Shown here: piece by piece, positions 1 through 5,808 of the stretch
Layout: each line of letters begins with the position of its first letter
Position numbering within the stretch: position 1 is the stretch's first letter
Source of the DNA: Syntrophomonas sp.
Lineage (GTDB): Bacteria > Bacillota > Syntrophomonadia > Syntrophomonadales > Syntrophomonadaceae
Length of the DNA: 5,808 nt
Direction of reading: 5' to 3'
Assembly (NCBI GenBank): GCA_003558625.1
Contig: PWPP01000010.1
Coordinates: forward strand, 1-5,808
Notes under the pieces: model-generated
The model's input: only the letters and a program-made list of their open reading frames with translations
Databases searched by the model: none
Told to the model about the DNA's origin: nothing
Made by a program: the position numbers and the translations under genes

Positions 1-1798
1 CATCTCTTTGAATGATAAAAGTTAAATCGCCAGATGAGTTCACATAATTAATCGCAGCTTTAAGCTGTGCTTTCTTCTGAGCATCAGTGAGCGTAAAGTT
101 TGCAAATATAAACTCATCTTCCTCAAGCGTGAAAGCTAGAGAGTTTGCACCCTCAAGAACATTTGTCTGAGTTAATGACAACTCACAGGCAGGAGATGCG
201 CCAGAACATTCCCATTCAGAGGTGTCTCTAAAAAAGAACGGATCTTTAAATTGATTTCTTTGGTTCACGTTTCCTGATTGAATGTTACCTGCATCTAGAT
301 TTCTGGTAACCAATGCGTCATTTAAGACGCTCAAATCTTCATCTATTATCGTATTTAAAAGCTTTACCTCTCCCGTTGAAAAGTCTGTTTCAATTGAATA
401 AGTGTCAACCCCTGATGCGTTCACCTTAAAACTTTCAGCGGCATCAATTAAAACCTCGTCCAGAGACTCCACTGTAACTGAACCTATTGATGAAATGAGA
501 ACTTCGGAAACAGCGCTAAGATTCAACCCCTGGTTCGCCTGTATGCTTAAGTCACCTGTCGTTTGATTAATTGAACCGTCTGTTAATACTAAATCACCAA
601 TAACCAATTCGTTTACCCCCAACTCATCTATAAAGTTCGGAGTTATGTCAACACCTACCAATATTGAACCCTCGCTAGGATGCGAGCGGATCACTGTCCC
701 TACTCTAAATCTATTTTCCTGATCGGTTAGCTGACCTGGATTTAGCAAGTCTAAGTAAAGAACGTCTCCGGCTACGTAAGCAGAGGTGTCTAAGTCTTTA
801 AGCCTGCCAAAAAGCAGAACTTCTGCTACCGAGTTACTGCTAGCATTTCGCTTAACAATACCCAACCCCCTAGGTGTATCGGCTGTCGCATCCGCAAGCT
901 GTAAATTGGGATTTTCGCCAGTGGAACCGTTAAATTGTACCACCGTCCCCTTTATGAGAGGTGCCCCTGTGTTGTTTTTACCCCTGATAAAAAGTTCTCT
1001 TCCAACAAATACCGCCGGTCCTTCTGTTGATGTGTAATAGGCTAAAGTGTCGTCGTTCCCACAAAAATAAATCTTTCCAGCTGTAGGTGTCAGTAAAGAG
1101 CAGTCGGCAACTGCCTCTAGGGTAACAGTATCATTAACATAAAGCCTTCCTGTGTTAGTGGGGGCATTTAGGTTTATCTGACCCGTACCAGTTACATCAA
1201 TATCTAGGTTTGCATCCAGAACTGTGTTCTCAATCTTGCCCTCTAAAATCTCAATACCCTGAATATTAACAATTGCATCAATGTCAACGCTGTTGGCAAC
1301 CATGGAAATTAGATCATCCATCTGAATCAAAAAAGTGCTTCCAGTCTCTGTGTTGACTAAAGATTCAAAGTCAATCCGCAAGTCGCTGCCAATTTTAACC
1401 AGATCAGTAAGAATAGCCGCAGTAAACAATTCTTTTTCCTGGTCGTCCCAAATAAGATTCACATCATCAAAGGTAAGCTGTCCCTCGCTGTCACCAAAGG
1501 TAATCGCTCCCTCAGGCACAGTTTCGGTGGCAAGCTGCATGAAGCTCCAGTTTGTACTTAACCCATCGTCGAGCTTGATAAATACATTATTGGAGCCCTC
1601 TTGAATATAGACTGAACCTCTCTTGGCGCTAAAGGCGTCAATTTGAGGATTCTCACTTCTTCCAGTAATTAGCATTGTATCAGTCTGGAAGATAAGCCTA
1701 TCCCTTAAGGCCCTAATGTTTTCACCCTGTGGGAACGTTCCCTGCGCAAAGGAGTCAAGACTAAAAATCAAAAAAAGAAAAATTAAAACTATCCGCAT
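1..1798 (-). CDS. Tail-fibre / receptor-binding protein with signal peptide, 3' end outside window
   Basis: The frame runs from the ATG at 1796-1798 to the left edge without a stop: 599 codons, C-terminus missing. I checked every codon across this stretch. Residues 1-18 look like a Sec signal peptide (one Arg, then VLIFLFLIFSL, then DSFA before Q19). Residues 100-119 hold a fibre-type repeat (FGDSEGQLTFDDVNLIWDD). Residues about 125-225 are beta-strand repeats. Residues about 266-385 form a module common in phage fibres: KNNTGAPLIKGTVVQFNG, then GLGIVKR, AGDVLYLD, NPGQLT, VGTVI and ILVGVDI. Residues about 390-500 look like a beta-helical or triple-beta shaft. Residues 518-599 begin with DPFFFRDTSEWECSG and continue as a jelly-roll, carbohydrate-binding-like domain. 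The four cysteines are paired (233/246 and 531/538). The start lies three bases after the previous gene, with GGGG six bases upstream; the next in-frame Met (M42) has no Shine-Dalgarno. Role: host surface recognition, inferred. A secreted or surface adhesin built from fibre modules is the alternative. Confidence 0.75.
   Translation of the reverse strand, partial: MRIVLIFLFLIFSLDSFAQGTFPQGENIRALRDRLIFQTDTMLITGRSENPQIDAFSAKRGSVYIQEGSNNVFIKLDDGLSTNWSFMQLATETVPEGAITFGDSEGQLTFDDVNLIWDDQEKELFTAAILTDLVKIGSDLRIDFESLVNTETGSTFLIQMDDLISMVANSVDIDAIVNIQGIEILEGKIENTVLDANLDIDVTGTGQINLNAPTNTGRLYVNDTVTLEAVADCSLLTPTAGKIYFCGNDDTLAYYTSTEGPAVFVGRELFIRGKNNTGAPLIKGTVVQFNGSTGENPNLQLADATADTPRGLGIVKRNASSNSVAEVLLFGRLKDLDTSAYVAGDVLYLDLLNPGQLTDQENRFRVGTVIRSHPSEGSILVGVDITPNFIDELGVNELVIGDLVLTDGSINQTTGDLSIQANQGLNLSAVSEVLISSIGSVTVESLDEVLIDAAESFKVNASGVDTYSIETDFSTGEVKLLNTIIDEDLSVLNDALVTRNLDAGNIQSGNVNQRNQFKDPFFFRDTSEWECSGASPACELSLTQTNVLEGANSLAFTLEEDEFIFANFTLTDAQKKAQLKAAINYVNSSGDLTFIIQRD
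1745..1798 (-). other. Predicted Sec signal peptide of the fibre-like protein (residues 1-18)
   Basis: The first 18 residues have a short charged start (M-R), an unbroken hydrophobic core of about ten residues (V4 to L14, nearly all I, L, V, F), a polar break at D15-S16 and a small-x-small S16-F17-A18 site before Q19. These are the three classic parts of a type I signal peptide. There is no Cys after the site, so it is not a lipoprotein. Because A18 is followed by the polar QGTFPQGEN and no second hydrophobic run, cleavage is more likely than a lasting membrane anchor, but this is a by-eye prediction. Confidence 0.7.
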
Positions 1799-1801
1799 AT
1801 T

Positions 1802-2341
1802 TTACCCCAAAAAAACCATAGTTAGATTTCCAAAATTTAAGGCATCGGCACCCAAAGCCCGAACGCTAAGCCTTGTCCCTGCCTCAATATCTACAAATAA
1901 ATCACCTTGAACTGGAAAAGGGAGAATGGTTACTAATTGCTCACTTCCAACTTCTCCACCATAAAGACCGATAAACGAACCAATATCTGTGCCAATCTGA
2001 ATTTTTTTGCAGTTTGAGGCTAGTGATTCAACGATCTCAAGTGGAGAGTCTGCCCTATCTGGTATCGCTGTTACTGATGTATCCAGAAGAGGAATAGCAT
2101 TTCCGTCTCCATAATCAATGGAGTCAATAAAATCAACAGGCGAAAGCCTTCTAGTGCTTTCCTTGAGTTCGGCTAAGTTAGCCTGAGTATCTTCGGATAG
2201 CTCTACTGGCAACCCAATCGTATTTGCTGCATCAAGAGTATCCTCAAAAACAGAAGTTAAAACTCCATCTCTAATGAATGCTGTTGCCCCTGCAGAAGTT
2301 TGAACTGTTACTGGTGGGTAAATATGTATTGAAGGTATCAT
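1802..2341 (-). CDS. Small phage virion protein (179 aa) with GSE-type C-terminal module
   Basis: A complete frame starts at an ATG that directly abuts the TAA of the gene before, with AGGGGG five bases upstream. Two parts can be seen. Residues 1-95 contain beta-like segments and a polar helical stretch (ELSEDTQANLAELKESTRR, 48-66) followed by SPVDFIDSIDYGDG. Residues 98-179 form a compact module: SPLEIVESLASNCKKIQI, a Gly turn, FIGLYGGEVGSEQLVTILP, then DIEAGTRLSVRA and a hydrophobic end NLTMVFLG. That series (Gly-x-x-x-G-L-Y-x-G, G-S-E, A-G-T-R-x-S-x-R/K, closing x-F-L-G) matches a module I recall near fibre or adaptor genes of phages, with no assigned biochemistry. It has a single cysteine (C111) and no signal peptide. 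Translational coupling with both neighbours suggests assembly with the fibre, for instance as an adaptor or as a head or tail decoration. Function is inference only. Confidence 0.75.
   Translation of the reverse strand: MIPSIHIYPPVTVQTSAGATAFIRDGVLTSVFEDTLDAANTIGLPVELSEDTQANLAELKESTRRLSPVDFIDSIDYGDGNAIPLLDTSVTAIPDRADSPLEIVESLASNCKKIQIGTDIGSFIGLYGGEVGSEQLVTILPFPVQGDLFVDIEAGTRLSVRALGADALNFGNLTMVFLG
1805..1808 (-). promoter_or_regulatory. Ribosome binding site GGGG for the fibre-like gene
   Basis: A GGGG run within the last sense codons of the 179-aa gene lies six bases before the ATG at 1796-1798. It is weaker than the two sites upstream but is the only Shine-Dalgarno-like sequence near a candidate start. 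It therefore supports the start that includes the signal peptide over the downstream M42. Confidence 0.6.
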
Positions 2342-2701
2342 TTAAGCCCCCTGAGTGCTTCCAGTTAGGTGAACGGTCAAGTTTCCTGACCCTGCTCCCG
2401 AACTGTTGTCGGTGAAACCTGGGCGCATTTTATCCCAAGTGATTTCAGAAATGTGAATTAAGGCTACACCTTCCGCTCCGGCAATATTTACCTGTGGGGA
2501 AAAAGGAAGTTTTGTCCAGTTCTCGTCGCCATCTTGAGCTACCTCAATAAAGAACTCACCATTCACACCAGATGCGCTATCCCAATTGACAACATAAACA
2601 ACTCGATCAACACCAAAAACGGTGCTAACCAAGCCCTCAATGTCACCACTCAACTCGCCCTCAAGTGCTTTAAATTTTCGTATTTTCTGCTTTCGACTCA
2701 T
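2342..2701 (-). CDS. Small phage virion protein (119 aa), probably beta-rich
   Basis: A complete 119-residue frame starts at an ATG with a strong GGAGGGG Shine-Dalgarno four bases upstream. Upstream in frame a stop follows within ten codons and there is no other ATG, so the start is secure. The N-terminus is basic (MSRKQKIRKFK). The rest alternates hydrophobic and polar residues as in a beta sandwich: a VVYVVNW strand, a Gly turn, FFIEVAQDGDENWTKLPF, then a segment with IHISEITW and a Gly/Ser-rich turn before a final LTVHLTG strand. The series 'strand-W, G-x-FFIEV, D-x-x-W, SGxGSG, LTVHLTG' resembles small proteins I associate with structural-gene clusters of environmental phages, where they usually lack a named function. 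There is no cysteine, signal peptide or membrane segment. It sits 31 bases after the large internal protein gene and its stop abuts the next ATG. A decoration, connector or fibre-adaptor role is inferred, not shown. Confidence 0.75.
   Translation of the reverse strand: MSRKQKIRKFKALEGELSGDIEGLVSTVFGVDRVVYVVNWDSASGVNGEFFIEVAQDGDENWTKLPFSPQVNIAGAEGVALIHISEITWDKMRPGFTDNSSGAGSGNLTVHLTGSTQGA
2347..2352 (-). promoter_or_regulatory. Ribosome binding site AGGGGG for the 179-aa gene
   Basis: AGGGGG lies five bases before the ATG and inside the last codons of the preceding gene, whose TAA directly touches the ATG. This arrangement favours translational coupling and about equal amounts of the two small proteins. 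Confidence 0.7.
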
Positions 2702-2705
2702 GTTA

Positions 2706-2712
2706 CCCCTCC
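2706..2712 (-). promoter_or_regulatory. Ribosome binding site GGAGGGG for the 119-aa gene
   Basis: GGAGGGG lies four bases before the ATG (six if only GGAGG is counted). It is the strongest Shine-Dalgarno in the window and sits in the only real gap, the 31 bases after the TAG of the large gene. It fixes the start and suggests strong independent ribosome loading on the 119-aa gene. Confidence 0.8.
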
Positions 2713-2732
2713 GTAGGTTAAAGCATGGTTAG

Positions 2733-5700
2733 CTAGGTTCTTGGTTTCATCATTCGCTGAGATTGTGTCATCATCTCTTCCGATCTGTTGCCAGTGTTTC
2801 GAGCGGCAATAGTTGAGTGTGTCGCTAAAAACTGCTCACTTTGCCTGTGTTGCGACTGTTCTCTTAGGTTATTAAACTTAAGATAACTTTGAGGCTGTTG
2901 GAAATAATTTGTTTCAATTCCAAAAACTCTATTTAACATTTGTCGCTGAATATAGTTTAACTCTTTGCCTTGAATATCTTCAAGTATTTCTTGAGCCATT
3001 GCCTCTCTGATTGTTGGGTATATGGTCTTAAGCACTTCAACCGACTCTGAGTCAACATAACCCTGCTCTAATTGGCTGAGAATGTTCATAGGGTCTTTGA
3101 CCGCTTGCCTATACCTGTCAAACTTGGCAAGTGCGGCTTGAGTTGGCTCAAATCTTTGACCAAGTGCGCTTTCATAGTTTGACTTAGGGAATTTATCAAG
3201 CAAGAAGCCTTGCCCTCTAAGTATTACTTCTTGCATATACATTGATGTTTCGGGCATGTGCTCAATAAAGCCCTCATTCTCTTTCTGGAAGTGCCTGACC
3301 ATATACTCAGGGTTCATTTCCCCTTTCTCCATTCTCTCAACGTCCTCATAATATTGCTTGAGCGTGTACTGTGGAGCCTTGGCCGTAATTGCAAGTCTTG
3401 CAGGGTCAGAGGTGGCGCTAATAAATTTATTTAAACTGAGAGTCATCTTGTCACTAAATGCAACAGCGGTCTTGAGCGTGGAGTCAGCATATAAAACCAT
3501 GGCAGGGCGACCAAATCTTCTCAGGGCTTTCCCACCCATGCTCGCTGCTCCTGCTCCGACCAAGCCACCACCAACTCCACCAATTAAAGTTCCTGCAACA
3601 AGACCACCAGAGCCACCGACCCAACCACCAAAGCCAACTCTCGATAGTGATTGTTGAGAAAGTGCCTCTTCTTTGACCAGTCTTAGTGCATCTGCTGTTA
3701 GCCCGTAATCTGTTTTTCCTGCTCTATAAGTAGAAAGAATCTCTCTTGAGGTCTTATCTCCGTAAGATTGAAGCGAGTTTTCAACCTCGTCCTCCATAAA
3801 TCTTCGAACCTTTCTTACCATATCCTCTTTTAGGCTTACGTTTTGCTTGTTAAAGTCCTTAACGAGTCCATCGTAATTCCTTCTAAGAGATCTAAGCTCA
3901 GCAGGCGTAAGGTTTCTTTGACCAATACTGCCATCGGGCAAAGTTCTTCTGGTGAAAGTCTCAGTGTTTTTGGCAAAATTTTCGGCAAATCGAACAAAAG
4001 ACTCATAACCTGGCATAACTGAGCCGCTATCAGGGCTTATGTATTCCTGTATTATGTCCCTTCTTATCCTGTCGGCAATGGTCTTACCGCTAACACCTGT
4101 ATCTAAATTGTTAAGCCTAAAATAGTTCTCAGCCTCATTCATAGCGTTTTCCATATTGGTCAACGCTCTTGTCTGTCTATCAAGTAAGTTTTCTGAAAGA
4201 TCATCTATGTCAGTGAGAAGTCTATTGCTAAACATTCTCCTGTTTTCTGGCGTTCTAAATGATTCTCTTATAATTTTGGCAATATCTCTTTGTTTGTCTG
4301 GCGGTATTTTCTGATAAAAAGACTTCTTGGCTCCTGCCATTGCTAGTGCTTGCTGCTCGCTTGCAGTAAGAGTTTTTCGTGCTGTCTTTTTTACGGCCTC
4401 AGCAAATACGATTGCGTCTAGTATCTCATCGGGCTTTGTGATGTAGAGCTTTCCACCTTGCTCAACGCCCATAAACTCTCTATTGACAATATCTCTAAGA
4501 CCTTTAACCCTTGTCGCTTGGTCTTTATCTGTTGCTAGCTTTTTTAGTTTTGACTCATACTCGCCTTTAAGCTTCCTGTAGCCTTTCATTAGTCCATTGA
4601 GCTTGGTTTGCTGCTTGGTGAGTTGAGGTCTTTTGGTTACTTGACCGTCTGCAACCTGCCTCCTGAGTTCTAAAACTTTTTGTTGAACTCTGTTGGCTCC
4701 TGTTCTTGAGTTTTGAAGCCTTTTTCTAAGTGCAGAAAGACCTTTTTGAGAAAGATCACCGCTTGAAAGAGAGTTTCTAAGAACTGCATCCTCAACAAAC
4801 TCAAGCAAGTTCTGCTGTGTTGGGCTAAAGTTTTGAGAAACCTGTTGAGGTAGGTCTGGAACTCCAATTCTAGTTCCCAAATATTGAAGAGTTTCTGGGT
4901 CATGCTGAGTTAAAATTCTTTGCGTGGGGCTAAGTTGAATAGGGTCAATTACAGCTCTTCTTAGCCCGTCCTCATAGATATAGAATCCCGTCTCATCATC
5001 AAGCCTTGAAACAACTGATCTGCCCCCTGTGACGTTGGGAGTTTCGGTCATTTTTAACTGTCTAGGCTCTACTTGAACCCTGATTCCTGGGTCATCAGGT
5101 AGAATCCCTGCGAACTTCTTAAGTTGGTCAGAAGCTCTTTTGTTTGCAGCTCTAATTGCCTTTGATGCAGCCTCGCCCCCTGCTCCAAAAACTGCCCCTG
5201 CAGCAACACCCATTCCGGCACCTACTGCCATTCTGGTCATTAGCGTCTCAGCATTAAAATGGGAGTTTCCAAGCGCAGCCTCAGAGATTGTGTCAGCAAT
5301 CCCTAGTGCAGCACCTTCAAAGCCACCTCTGGCACCAAGAGCAATCGCCCCCTGTGCTGCCTTGTTTTTAATGCTGTTTTCTATAAGTTTGGAAGTAGCT
5401 TTTTGAACCTGTCGCCCTGCCTTGTCGACTGATCTGATCCCGAAGCCAATGCCCTTTATTGCTCTGGGCGCTTGAGTAGGAAGTGGGGCTAAAAGACCTA
5501 GCATCTCACCTGAAAAGGCTGATTTAGGGTTTACGTCTCTTCTTCCTGCAACTGACTCAGGGTCAACTAAGCCTGTCTGGGTTAAGGCAACGTCCGAAAG
5601 CCCTAGCGTTGCAGTTCTTCCGAACCCCTCAGCCATTGTTGCAAGTCTTTGCGGTAGACTTCCATGTTTTTGTTCAAGCTCAATTCTATTTCTCTGCTCT

Positions 5701-5808
5701 TGAGTTTCAAATCTATAACCACTTGATGGGTCGGTTAATGCTCTTATGGCAGTTTCAGCAGGGAGAAAACCCCTCTCGGTTCCCCTTGATACGGGAATTT
5801 CAGTGCCA
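2733..5808 (-). CDS. Large internal virion / DNA-ejection-like protein, 5' end outside window
   Basis: The frame is open from the right edge to a TAG at 2733-2735, giving 1,024 visible codons (numbered from the edge). The first visible ATG (5634-5636) has no Shine-Dalgarno, and the 57 codons before it fit the family pattern, so the true start lies beyond the window. Residues 1-110 hold a conserved-looking N-terminal block with GFLPA, an eGfgRtaTLGLSDVAL motif and a Gly-Glu-x-x-Gly turn. Residues 150-218 are Gly/Ala-rich with GxxxG spacing. Residues about 340-690 are highly charged and helical, with probable coiled coil around 360-430. Residues 725-759 form a second very glycine-rich hydrophobic stretch. 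Residues about 893-965 resemble a C-terminal block I associate with large phage structural proteins (FDRYRQAVKDP, then a YIQRQMLNRVFG-like end). A Gln-rich polar tail follows. No lysozyme or protease motif is visible. Inferred role: a protein carried in the particle that helps DNA cross the host envelope. A tape-measure protein is the alternative. Structural phage origin is fairly sure; the exact role is not. Confidence 0.72.
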   Translation of the reverse strand, partial: GTEIPVSRGTERGFLPAETAIRALTDPSSGYRFETQEQRNRIELEQKHGSLPQRLATMAEGFGRTATLGLSDVALTQTGLVDPESVAGRRDVNPKSAFSGEMLGLLAPLPTQAPRAIKGIGFGIRSVDKAGRQVQKATSKLIENSIKNKAAQGAIALGARGGFEGAALGIADTISEAALGNSHFNAETLMTRMAVGAGMGVAAGAVFGAGGEAASKAIRAANKRASDQLKKFAGILPDDPGIRVQVEPRQLKMTETPNVTGGRSVVSRLDDETGFYIYEDGLRRAVIDPIQLSPTQRILTQHDPETLQYLGTRIGVPDLPQQVSQNFSPTQQNLLEFVEDAVLRNSLSSGDLSQKGLSALRKRLQNSRTGANRVQQKVLELRRQVADGQVTKRPQLTKQQTKLNGLMKGYRKLKGEYESKLKKLATDKDQATRVKGLRDIVNREFMGVEQGGKLYITKPDEILDAIVFAEAVKKTARKTLTASEQQALAMAGAKKSFYQKIPPDKQRDIAKIIRESFRTPENRRMFSNRLLTDIDDLSENLLDRQTRALTNMENAMNEAENYFRLNNLDTGVSGKTIADRIRRDIIQEYISPDSGSVMPGYESFVRFAENFAKNTETFTRRTLPDGSIGQRNLTPAELRSLRRNYDGLVKDFNKQNVSLKEDMVRKVRRFMEDEVENSLQSYGDKTSREILSTYRAGKTDYGLTADALRLVKEEALSQQSLSRVGFGGWVGGSGGLVAGTLIGGVGGGLVGAGAASMGGKALRRFGRPAMVLYADSTLKTAVAFSDKMTLSLNKFISATSDPARLAITAKAPQYTLKQYYEDVERMEKGEMNPEYMVRHFQKENEGFIEHMPETSMYMQEVILRGQGFLLDKFPKSNYESALGQRFEPTQAALAKFDRYRQAVKDPMNILSQLEQGYVDSESVEVLKTIYPTIREAMAQEILEDIQGKELNYIQRQMLNRVFGIETNYFQQPQSYLKFNNLREQSQHRQSEQFLATHSTIAARNTGNRSEEMMTQSQRMMKPRT

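Noticed and set aside
1..600. Diversity-generating retroelement target in the fibre C-terminal part
   Set aside because: No template repeat or reverse transcriptase in the window, and the gene's 3' end, where a variable region would lie, is missing.
786..1037. Plus-strand frame of 83 codons
   Set aside because: It lies opposite the fibre beta module, whose recognisable protein pattern is on the minus strand.
1335..1604. Plus-strand frame of 89 codons
   Set aside because: It lies opposite the fibre repeat region. No start signal or family pattern, and Ser-rich composition typical of an antisense reading.
1716..1910. Plus-strand frame of 64 codons spanning the fibre gene start
   Set aside because: Its Lys-rich part is the complement of the hydrophobic signal peptide codons. 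It crosses two coupled minus-strand genes.
2534..2716. Plus-strand frame of 60 codons
   Set aside because: It is antisense to the 119-aa gene, which has a secure start and ribosome binding site.
2702..2732. Promoter or terminator in the 31-base gap
   Set aside because: The gap is filled mainly by the ribosome binding site. I see no inverted repeat with a T run and no convincing -35/-10 pair.
3358..3657. Plus-strand frame of 99 codons, proline-rich
   Set aside because: It lies opposite the glycine-rich stretch of the large gene; the prolines are the complement of glycine codons. No Shine-Dalgarno or recognisable family.
4670..4903. Minus-strand frame of 77 codons inside the large gene
   Set aside because: It is out of frame within a well-supported coding region, with no family pattern.
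5140..5406. Plus-strand frame of 88 codons, Ala/Pro-rich
   Set aside because: A shadow of the first Gly/Ala-rich stretch of the large gene, with composition explained by the opposite strand.
5634..5636. ATG as the start of the large protein (967 codons)
   Set aside because: No Shine-Dalgarno before it, and the frame stays open for 57 more codons whose sequence fits the conserved N-terminal block. It is an internal Met.
1..5808. CRISPR array, tRNA, insertion sequence or attachment site
   Set aside because: No regularly spaced direct repeats, cloverleaf-like segment, transposase frame or terminal inverted repeats seen; nearly all bases are coding.

Overview
The window looks like part of the structural (virion) module of a tailed bacteriophage or prophage. 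All four genes lie on the minus strand and read from right to left. They fill almost the whole window, with gaps of 31, 0 and 3 bases, so they are very probably one transcription unit. Three starts are preceded by purine-rich Shine-Dalgarno sequences (GGAGGGG, AGGGGG, GGGG), which fits a bacterial host. The window has no RNA gene, integrase, terminase, polymerase or host housekeeping gene, so host and phage group cannot be named. The protein types resemble those of uncultured marine or freshwater phages and of prophages in environmental Gram-negative bacteria. That comparison comes from remembered family patterns, not from a search.

Layout in transcription order. (1) 5808 to 2733: the last 1,024 codons of a very large, helix-rich, cysteine-free protein with two glycine-zipper hydrophobic stretches. 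It is best read as an internal virion or DNA-ejection protein, and its start lies outside the window. (2) 2701 to 2342: a 119-residue, probably beta-rich small virion protein. (3) 2341 to 1802: a 179-residue small virion protein whose C-terminal half carries a GSE-containing module common near phage fibre genes. (4) 1798 to the left edge: the first 599 codons of a modular tail-fibre or receptor-binding protein. It has fibre-type repeats, a phage fibre beta module and a possible jelly-roll carbohydrate-binding domain, and it is still open at the edge.

The likely joint role is delivery of DNA and recognition of the host: the large protein would help DNA cross the envelope, the two small proteins would decorate or connect parts of the particle, and the fibre would bind the cell surface. 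The main surprise is that the fibre-like protein begins with a convincing Sec-type signal peptide. Its only four cysteines form two close pairs, as expected for a protein folded outside the cytoplasm, whereas phage fibres are normally assembled inside it.
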